DNA of 8,111 bases from Planctomycetota bacterium (GTDB taxonomy: Bacteria; Planctomycetota; SZUA-567), in assembly GCA_020861125.1 (NCBI GenBank), contig JAJBSZ010000311.1:1-8111 (forward strand), given 5' to 3'. The position numbers and the translations under genes are program-made. Position 1 is the first letter of the stretch, and each line of letters starts with the position of its first letter. Under the pieces are notes generated by a model, which did not search any database, was not told where the DNA came from, and was given only the letters and a program-made list of their open reading frames with translations. This document shows positions 1 to 4,920 of the stretch, piece after piece.

Positions 1-3
1 CAT
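1..3 (-). CDS. Start codon of a divergent gene that continues outside the window
   Basis: The first three bases read CAT, an ATG on the minus strand. It is preceded on that strand by AAAGGAG (complement of 10-16) with a 6-nt spacer, which is ideal Shine-Dalgarno geometry. Only the initiator Met is inside the window, so nothing can be said of the product from sequence. Its position, divergent from a TRAP operon with a sigma-54 type promoter, makes a regulator such as a DctB/DctD-like pair one possibility, but that is a guess from context. Confidence 0.55.
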
Positions 4-61
4 GCCGGTCTCCTTTGGGATCGGTGGGGGTAGGTAAGCGCCGGCGCTACCGGGCGATCGC

Positions 62-74
62 TACCAGTATACCA
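62..74. promoter_or_regulatory. TACCA-GTA-TACCA repeated half-site
   Basis: TACCA occurs twice with a 3-nt spacer. The Rrf2 gene further along has TACCA-AAA-TGGTA immediately upstream, so the same 5-bp half-site and the same spacer recur, here as a direct rather than inverted repeat. It lies about 60 bp upstream of the minus-strand start codon, in a normal operator position for that gene. The embedded GTATAC also gives TATACT on the minus strand, which could be a -10 element, although no good -35 is seen 16-18 bp away. The match may be chance. Confidence 0.25.
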
Positions 75-239
75 TGTCCCGTTCAACCGGTGTATTCGAA
101 AATGGCAAACCAGAAAAGAAAATTTACCAGGAGGTATCCCCCCGCCATGACAGAGGGGCCATGACCGCCAGGGGCCTGCTATCCCGGCGCTTCCGAGCCG
201 CTACGGAAACGGGTTTTGCCCCCACGAAGCGCGTTTCTC

Positions 240-276
240 CGCAACATTTATGGTGCAATGCAACAAGGTTGTTGCA
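240..276. promoter_or_regulatory. Two adjacent dyads, putative activator sites (UAS)
   Basis: TGCAACAAGGTTGTTGCA at 259-276 is an inverted repeat with perfect 8-bp arms and a 2-nt centre. Immediately before it, 240-257 is a second, imperfect dyad (GCAACAT...ATGGTGC) that matches the first at 12 of 18 positions when shifted by 19 bp. Two side-by-side dyads 114-150 bp upstream of a -24/-12 element are what is expected of a bacterial enhancer-binding protein such as DctD or NtrC relatives. The identity of the activator is unknown. Confidence 0.55.
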
Positions 277-308
277 GATATGGTGGTCGTACCGGCGTCA
301 CCGCCGGC

Positions 309-346
309 AAATTAATAAAAAATAATATATATGTATCGAATACTGA
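309..346. promoter_or_regulatory. A+T-rich bend with IHF-like site
   Basis: In an otherwise GC-rich region, this stretch is nearly all A and T. It ends in TATCGAATACTGA (334-346), which agrees with the IHF consensus WATCAANNNNTTR at 7 of 9 defined positions. It sits between the two dyads and the -24/-12 element, the usual place for an IHF-induced bend in sigma-54 promoters. It could instead simply be a flexible A+T tract. Confidence 0.35.
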
Positions 347-388
347 CCGGCCCTGTCCGGCCGGCGGAGCAATGGGGATTGGTTGTCC

Positions 389-404
389 TGGCAACCAGGT
401 TGCT
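389..404 (+). promoter_or_regulatory. Putative sigma-54 (-24/-12) promoter for the TRAP operon
   Basis: TGGCAACCAGGTTGCT matches the sigma-54 consensus TGGCAC-N5-TTGCW at all but one defined position, and the invariant GG (390-391) and GC (402-403) are separated by exactly 10 bp. Transcription would begin near 415. Support also comes from the two upstream dyads and the A+T-rich region between. Dicarboxylate transport genes are classically sigma-54 dependent through DctD. A caution: the same bases form an inverted repeat CCTGG-CAA-CCAGG, which could be a protein site of its own. Confidence 0.55.
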
Positions 405-655
405 AGATGGGGAAAGATAACTCACAGGCTTGCATTCTACCCGACTGCCTCCGCGATTATCCTCATCCGCCCGATACCGTCACGAACACGAACGCACCGC
501 CACCGTCACTGGACGCCGAGACCGGCGAAAATTCCTGCCGGCACAACGGTTCCCCGCCGGGGGGCCTTTGCACCGGCGCCATCCGGTCCGGTCCAGCCGC
601 CCGAAAGGGGACGGCGTTCGCGGCCGGCAAACCTTTGTCTGGGAAGGCCCACGCA

Positions 656-1939
656 ATGCACGGCGCACTGATCATCGGATTGTTTTTTCTGCTCATGATG
701 GTGGGTATTCCCGTGGCCATCGCCCTGGGCCTCGCCGCCGTCATCTATGTGGTGAGCTTCACCTCCATCGACGTTATTATCGTCATCCAGCAGCTGATCA
801 GCGGCGCCGACAAGTTCACCCTTCTGGCCATTCCGTTCTTCATTATGGCCGGCGGTTTCATGGAGCAGGGGGGGATATCCAAACGGATCGTCGCCTTTGC
901 CAAAGCCACCTTCGGGCCCCTGCCGGGCGGGTTGGCCCTGGTGGTGATCGGTGCCAGCATGATCTTCGCCAGTATGACCGGCGCCGGTGCCGCCACCGCC
1001 GCCGCCATCGGTTCCATAATGCTGCCGGCCATGCGCCGCGAGCGCTATGACGAGGATTTTTCCTGTGCCCTGCAGGCCACCGCCGGCATTTTCGGGCCGC
1101 TGATTCCGCCGAGCATCCTCATGGTTCTCTACGGCGTTGCCACCAACACCTCGGCCGGCGACATGCTGCTGGGCGGCGTCCTCCCCGGCCTGGGCCTGGG
1201 GGTCCTGGTGGCCATCGCCGCCGTCGCCACCTGTCTCAAAAACGGCTACCGGGGCGAGGGCGCCTTTTCGTTAGCCGCCATCGGCGCCGCGTTTATCCAG
1301 GCTTTCTGGGCGCTGTTGACGCCGGTCATCATTCTGGGCGGCATCTATTCCGGGATCTTCACCGCCACCGAGGCGGCGGCGGTGGCGGCACTGTACAGCC
1401 TGCTGGCGGGCGCCTTCATCTACCGGGAACTCACGGTGCGGCGGGTGCTGGCCATCGCCTACCGCTGCATCAAGCTCTCCAGCGGCATCCTCTTCATCGT
1501 CGCCGCCACCCAGGCGTTTGGCTGGGTCCTGACCCGGGAACAGATCCCCCAGATGCTGGCGAAATTCTTCGGCGGGTTGAGTTCCAATGCCACCGTGTTT
1601 CTGTTCGCGGTCTGCGTGTTACTGCTCCTGGCCGGCTGTTTCATCGACGCGGTGCCGGCGGTGATGATCTTCGCCCCCATCCTCGCTCCCTCGGCCCAGC
1701 AGTACGGCATCAATATGGTGCACTTCGGTGTGGTGATGGTGGTGGCCCTGTGCATCGGCCTGATCACGCCGCCCGTGGGCATGAACCTTTTCGTGGTCTC
1801 GTCCCTCAGCCACCGTCCCGTCCATGCCATCGTCAAAAAGCTGCCGCCATTCCTCATCGCCACCGTCCTCGGCATGATCCTGGTGGTGCTGGTGCCGTCC
1901 CTGAGCCTGTTCCTTCCCGAGATATTGGGCAACAAATAA
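656..1939 (+). CDS. dctM: TRAP transporter large permease subunit (DctM type)
   Basis: Encodes 427 aa, the usual DctM length. It forms the ion-coupled transport channel of a tripartite ATP-independent periplasmic (TRAP) transporter in the inner membrane. The protein is almost wholly hydrophobic helices and shows the family signatures in order: an N-terminal VGIPVAIALGLAA, IPFFIMAGGFME, the GAGAATAAAIGSIMLPAM loop, FGPLIPPSI, SGIFTATEAAAVAA, the second-half IDAVPAVMIFAPILAP and GLITPPVGMNLFV. The ATG at 656 is chosen because homology starts there and GGGAAGG lies just upstream; the same frame is open back to 407, but that extension is polar, Pro/Arg-rich and not protein-like. First gene of the operon, 75 bp before dctP. 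Large subunit first and small subunit last is not the common P-Q-M order. Substrate cannot be read from sequence. Confidence 0.95.
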   Translation: MHGALIIGLFFLLMMVGIPVAIALGLAAVIYVVSFTSIDVIIVIQQLISGADKFTLLAIPFFIMAGGFMEQGGISKRIVAFAKATFGPLPGGLALVVIGASMIFASMTGAGAATAAAIGSIMLPAMRRERYDEDFSCALQATAGIFGPLIPPSILMVLYGVATNTSAGDMLLGGVLPGLGLGVLVAIAAVATCLKNGYRGEGAFSLAAIGAAFIQAFWALLTPVIILGGIYSGIFTATEAAAVAALYSLLAGAFIYRELTVRRVLAIAYRCIKLSSGILFIVAATQAFGWVLTREQIPQMLAKFFGGLSSNATVFLFAVCVLLLLAGCFIDAVPAVMIFAPILAPSAQQYGINMVHFGVVMVVALCIGLITPPVGMNLFVVSSLSHRPVHAIVKKLPPFLIATVLGMILVVLVPSLSLFLPEILGNK

Positions 1940-2014
1940 TTGGAGGCGTTAGCGGGGGTCCGGTCCGTATGGCCGGCCGAACGCGGATCGACTCTCTTTT
2001 CCAGAAAGGCAACC

Positions 2015-3001
2015 ATGAAACACTCCATCCTTCTGCGGGTCGCGGCGGTGGCCGCGCTGGTCTTCTCCGGGGCGTGCCTGGCGGGCGAGGTCGTCAAGAT
2101 GAGCGTGGTCGCGAGTTCCATCACCCCGACCATGGCGGCCGGCGTCGGCATCGCCGACCTCGCCGCCAAGATCAACGAATACTCCAACGGCACCATCCAG
2201 GCCGAGGCCTTTTACGAATCGCAGCTCGGGGACACCCGGTCCGTCGTCCAGGGCCTGCAGCAGGGCACGGTGGACATCGCCGTGGCCGGCAATGCCTACT
2301 TCTCCGCTTTGGTGCCGGAGATCCAGGTGTTTGAAATCCCCTTCCTCTTCGATGGCTACGACATGGCCCGCCGGGTGGTGAATTCCTCCGCCGGCGACCC
2401 GATCAAGCAGAACCTCGAGAAGAAGGGCATCAAGTGCCTGGCCTTCTGGGAAATCGGCCTGCGCTACCTCACCAACAACGTGCGGCCGGTGAAGAGCATG
2501 GAGGACGTCAAGGGCCTGAAGCTCCGCACCCTGCCGGCCACCGTCCAGGTCAAGACCTGGGAGAACTTCGGCGCGCTGCCCACCGCCATCGATTCCAATG
2601 AGATCTATTCGTCCCTCCAGACCGGCGTCGTGGTCGGCCAGGAAAACTCCGTCGGCGACATCTACACCCGCAAGCTGCCCGAGGTCCAGAAATACATGAC
2701 CTACACCCGGCACGTATACACCCCCGCCTGCCTCGGCATGAGCGTCCGCACCTGGAATAAGCTGGATGACCAGCAGAAGGACGCCGTGCTCCGCGCCGTC
2801 GCCGACGCCACCACCGCCGCCTTCGCCGCCGCCGATCGGACGGAAGCGGAATGGCTGGCCGAGCTGGATACCCAGATGGAGGTGGAGAAGAACCCGGACC
2901 TGACCGAATTCCGGGAAGTGGCGAAAAAATCCCACGCCATCTTCGTCGACGGCAAGGCGGACCGCCAGGCCCTCCTCGACGCCATCCTGGCCGAACGCTA
3001 G
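2015..3001 (+). CDS. dctP: TRAP transporter periplasmic solute-binding protein (DctP type)
   Basis: Encodes 328 aa. Residues 1-23 form a signal peptide (MKHS, a hydrophobic core, then CLA before Gly24), so the mature protein is periplasmic and delivers substrate to the membrane subunits. The DctP fold is clear: YESQLGD and LQQGTVDIAV near the start, FEIPFLF at 106-112, the GLRYLTNNVRPV segment, then KGLKLRTLP, where Arg171 occupies the position of the family's conserved carboxylate-binding arginine, and SSLQTGVVVGQEN. The usual Asp of the VDGQEN motif is Val207 here. The ATG at 2015 is chosen over an in-frame TTG at 1940 because it gives a proper signal peptide and has AGAAAGG at 2003-2009. 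Likely ligand is an organic carboxylate; the neighbouring hydrolase may narrow it. Confidence 0.95.
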   Translation: MKHSILLRVAAVAALVFSGACLAGEVVKMSVVASSITPTMAAGVGIADLAAKINEYSNGTIQAEAFYESQLGDTRSVVQGLQQGTVDIAVAGNAYFSALVPEIQVFEIPFLFDGYDMARRVVNSSAGDPIKQNLEKKGIKCLAFWEIGLRYLTNNVRPVKSMEDVKGLKLRTLPATVQVKTWENFGALPTAIDSNEIYSSLQTGVVVGQENSVGDIYTRKLPEVQKYMTYTRHVYTPACLGMSVRTWNKLDDQQKDAVLRAVADATTAAFAAADRTEAEWLAELDTQMEVEKNPDLTEFREVAKKSHAIFVDGKADRQALLDAILAER

Positions 3002-3020
3002 GCCGACCGCCCACTACTAT

Positions 3021-3044
3021 CCCGCCGTCCGGCCGGGCGGCGGG
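3021..3044 (+). other. GC-rich hairpin between dctP and the cyclase gene
   Basis: CCCGCCG (3021-3027) pairs perfectly with CGGCGGG (3038-3044) around a 10-nt loop that is itself rich in CCGG. There is no U-tract, so it is not a standard terminator. A stable stem just after a binding-protein gene often protects that part of the mRNA and raises binding-protein levels relative to the permeases; that role is inference. Confidence 0.45.
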
Positions 3045-3070
3045 AAGACCGCCCCCTTTGGAGACGTGCC

Positions 3071-3733
3071 ATGCAAGTCGTGGATTTGACCCTGCCGATC
3101 CAACCCCACTGGCGCTATGGGCTGGAGCAGTTCCTGCCCCATTCCGCCGACAAGGGTGATCGGACGCAGCATACCCGCTTTACCCTGCAGAGCCATTGGT
3201 ACACCCATATCGATTCGCCGCGCCACTACGTGCCGGATGGGCCGACCTTGGAGCAGTATCCGCTTGACCTGTTGGTGGGGGAGGCCCTGGTGCTGGACGT
3301 CTCCGACGCCGCCGACAACGAGGGCATCACCGCCGACCGGCTCAAGCGGGCCATGGGCGATAACGGCAAGCGGGATATCGTCCTGGTGAAAAGCGCCCGC
3401 GGCCGCCGGGTGGACTGGACCACCACCGACTTCTGGGACTCGTCCTGCTATATGACCAAGGACGGCGCGGAATGGCTGGGCGACCTCGGTCCCAAGGTGG
3501 TGGGGTTCGATTTCCCCCAGGATCACGACATCCGTCTGATCCGCACCCGGGGGGAGGACGGCCTGGACATGACCACCCACGATTCGCTGCTCATTGAACG
3601 CGGCATCCTGATGATCGAATACATGCACAACCTCTGGAGTCTGGATCGTGACATCATCAATTTCGTCGGCCTGCCGCTGAACCTGCAGGGTTCGGACGGT
3701 GCGCCGATCCGCTGCATTGCCGTGCTCGACTGA
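3071..3733 (+). CDS. Cyclase-family metal-dependent hydrolase (kynurenine formamidase/isatin hydrolase-like)
   Basis: Encodes 220 aa, typical of the cyclase family (Pfam PF04199), whose members use divalent metal to hydrolyse amide or lactam-like bonds (arylformamidase, isatin hydrolase). The metal motif HxGTHxDxPxH is present as HWYTHIDSPRH: His42, His46, Asp48 and His52 are kept, but the Gly is Tyr44. The second metal half is HDSLLIERGILMIE, with His170 and Glu183 one residue further apart than usual. No signal peptide is visible, so it is cytoplasmic. Start ATG at 3071 has GGAGA at 3060-3064. It sits between dctP and dctQ, so it is probably co-transcribed with the transporter and acts on the imported compound or a close metabolite. 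The exact substrate is unknown; calling it kynurenine formamidase would over-reach. Confidence 0.85.
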   Translation: MQVVDLTLPIQPHWRYGLEQFLPHSADKGDRTQHTRFTLQSHWYTHIDSPRHYVPDGPTLEQYPLDLLVGEALVLDVSDAADNEGITADRLKRAMGDNGKRDIVLVKSARGRRVDWTTTDFWDSSCYMTKDGAEWLGDLGPKVVGFDFPQDHDIRLIRTRGEDGLDMTTHDSLLIERGILMIEYMHNLWSLDRDIINFVGLPLNLQGSDGAPIRCIAVLD

Positions 3734-3799
3734 TTTCGCGGCGCAGCTTTCCCGGCTCGATCTGTCGGCACCGGCGATCGGGCGGTCAAGGAGAAGACG

Positions 3800-4315
3800 A
3801 TGGAAGAAGGCGACGCACCTCCCCCCTCACCGGAAGCGCTGGGCCTGCCGGCAATGGTCCTCGGCGCGGCGGCGATCTGTACCGTCCTCGTCACCAATGT
3901 CGGCGTATTTGCCCGCTATGTGGCCCGGGTGTCCCTGCCGTCGGTGGAGGAGATCCTCGGCTTCCTGTTCGTCTGGCTGATCTTCGTCTGTTCCGCCCTG
4001 TCGTTCCGGGAAGGCGGGCTGATCGGCATCACCATGCTGGGGGACGCGCTGCAAAAACGGCCCCGCCTGTTCCGGGTCCTCGTGGTGATCCAGAACCTGG
4101 CGGTGCTGGCGTTTTCCCTGGTGATGGTCCACACCGGGTACCGCATGCTAGACACCCAGTTCGAATTCGAGGAACTGTCGGTGGTGCTGGAGGTCAACCG
4201 GGGCTGGATGACCATCGGTTGCGTCGTGGGCTTTCTCGCCATGGCCGGCTTCGCCTTGGTAAACATCTACCGCGCCCTGTTCCCCCGGCGCCCGACGACC
4301 CCGCCGGCCGCGTGA
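3800..4315 (+). CDS. dctQ: TRAP transporter small permease subunit (DctQ type)
   Basis: Encodes 171 aa with four predicted membrane helices (about residues 15-37, 50-68, 92-114 and 136-157), the DctQ topology. Family features are NVGVFARY at the end of helix 1, SVEEILGFLFVWLIFVCSA across helix 2, and the FREGGLIGI segment that follows. It forms the membrane complex with DctM and helps dock the binding protein. The ATG at 3800 has AAGGAG at 3788-3793. It is the last gene of the operon, 66 bp after the hydrolase and just before a strong terminator. The hydrophilic, Pro-rich N-terminus (EEGDAPPPSPE) and C-terminus carry no recognisable domain. Confidence 0.92.
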   Translation: MEEGDAPPPSPEALGLPAMVLGAAAICTVLVTNVGVFARYVARVSLPSVEEILGFLFVWLIFVCSALSFREGGLIGITMLGDALQKRPRLFRVLVVIQNLAVLAFSLVMVHTGYRMLDTQFEFEELSVVLEVNRGWMTIGCVVGFLAMAGFALVNIYRALFPRRPTTPPAA

Positions 4316-4343
4316 TCCGCCATGCTTCCCGTTCGCGTCACGC

Positions 4344-4373
4344 CGCCGCCCCGCCCGGGGCGGCGTTTTTTTT
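4344..4373 (+). terminator. Intrinsic (rho-independent) terminator
   Basis: CGCCGCCCC (4344-4352) and GGGGCGGCG (4357-4365) form a perfect 9-bp GC stem with a 4-nt loop, followed directly by eight T residues (4366-4373). It lies about 30 bp after the dctQ stop and separates the transporter operon from the CO dehydrogenase operon. Confidence 0.95.
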
Positions 4374-4404
4374 ATCTGATTGGGAATTTTTTACGGATTT
4401 TCCC

Positions 4405-4432
4405 TTGCGCCGCGCCGTTCGTGGCGTAAACT
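4405..4432 (+). promoter_or_regulatory. Possible sigma-70 type promoter of the rrf2-cooS operon
   Basis: TTGCGC (4405-4410) and TAAACT (4427-4432) are separated by 16 bp and match the -35 and -10 consensus weakly (3 of 6 and 4 of 6). Initiation would fall near 4439, inside the palindrome, which suits autorepression. An alternative is an extended -10, TGGTATAGG at 4443-4451, which would give an almost leaderless message. Some promoter is needed here because a strong terminator lies upstream. Confidence 0.35.
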
Positions 4433-4434
4433 GC

Positions 4435-4447
4435 TACCAAAATGGTA
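4435..4447. promoter_or_regulatory. Palindromic operator TACCA-AAA-TGGTA
   Basis: A perfect inverted repeat with 5-bp arms and a 3-nt A centre, ending 13 bp before the Rrf2 start codon and overlapping the likely promoter. Rrf2 regulators bind as dimers to short A+T-centred dyads and commonly control their own operon, so this is the best candidate operator for the adjacent gene. The same TACCA half-site recurs at 62-74. Confidence 0.55.
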
Positions 4448-4460
4448 TAGGATTACGGTC

Positions 4461-4868
4461 ATGAAATTCACCCAGGAAACCGACTATGCATTTCGGCTCA
4501 TCCAGCATCTGGTCGCCGCCGACCCGACGCAGTATTTCACCGCCGCCGACATGTCGGCGCGGGAGTGTATCCCGTACCGGTTTTTGCTGCGGGTGCTGGC
4601 CAAGTTGAAGAAGGCGGGGATTATCGCCTCGCGCCAGGGCATCGACGGCGGCTTCCGTCTGGCCCGGCCGGCCGGCAGCATCACCCTGCGCGAGGTGGTG
4701 GAAGCGGTGGAGGGTGGCATTCACCTCAACCGCTGTCTCAAGGACGTGCGCCTGTGCGGCGCCGGCCACGCCCCTGCCTGCCGCATCCACCGCACCCTGG
4801 CGGCGGTGCAGGCGCGACTGCTGGAGGACTTGGACCGCTATACCTTTGCCAGTTTGGAATCGTCGTGA
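4461..4868 (+). CDS. Rrf2-family transcriptional regulator with Fe-S-type cysteines
   Basis: Encodes 135 aa, normal for Rrf2 (IscR, NsrR, RsrR relatives). The N-terminal winged helix shows MKFTQETDYAFRLIQHL, a recognition region IPYRFLLRVLAKLKKAGII and the wing SRQGIDGGFRLARP (about 57-70). Cys92, Cys99 and Cys107 sit in the dimerisation-loop region where IscR and NsrR hold their cluster, and His110 lies three residues after the last Cys as in IscR, so a [2Fe-2S] or [4Fe-4S] sensor is likely. The start at 4461 is set by family homology, with AGGA at 4449-4452 as a modest ribosome site; upstream in-frame codons run through the operator and are not protein-like. It is 52 bp before cooS with no promoter signal between them, so it probably heads and controls the CO dehydrogenase operon in response to oxygen, NO or cluster status. 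Confidence 0.9.
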   Translation: MKFTQETDYAFRLIQHLVAADPTQYFTAADMSARECIPYRFLLRVLAKLKKAGIIASRQGIDGGFRLARPAGSITLREVVEAVEGGIHLNRCLKDVRLCGAGHAPACRIHRTLAAVQARLLEDLDRYTFASLESS

Positions 4869-4920
4869 TGGCGACGCCCCCGTACACCAGAGCCTGACAT
4901 CCCACGCAAGGAGACACACC

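Larger units (their letters stand above)
4..655. other. Long divergent intergenic and leader region
   Basis: No open frame here looks like protein; the frames that cross it are rich in Pro, Arg and His and lack a plausible start signal. Recognisable contents are a repeated half-site near the minus-strand gene (62-74), two adjacent dyads (240-257 and 259-276), a small GC hairpin CCGGCG-TCAC-CGCCGG (292-307, no U-tract), an A+T-rich stretch (309-346) and a -24/-12 promoter-like element (389-404). Positions 77-239 show nothing I can name. If transcription starts near 415, the dctM message carries a leader of about 240 nt, GC-rich and with short inverted repeats (for example CCCC-GCC-GGGG at 552-562), but I recognise no riboswitch class. 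Confidence 0.6.

Noticed and set aside
292..307. Hairpin CCGGCG-TCAC-CGCCGG as a terminator for the divergent gene or the TRAP operon
   Set aside because: No U-tract follows on either strand, and the position is between the activator sites and promoter.
407..655. N-terminal extension of dctM from an in-frame ATG at 407
   Set aside because: The added 83 residues are polar, Pro/Arg-rich and unlike any DctM; the start would lie almost on the -12 element and has no good ribosome site.
1940..2014. Upstream TTG start for dctP
   Set aside because: It would bury the signal peptide behind 25 charged residues; the ATG at 2015 has its own ribosome site.
1949..2935. 328-residue minus-strand open frame opposite dctP
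   Set aside because: Antisense shadow of a strong dctP gene; composition is not protein-like.
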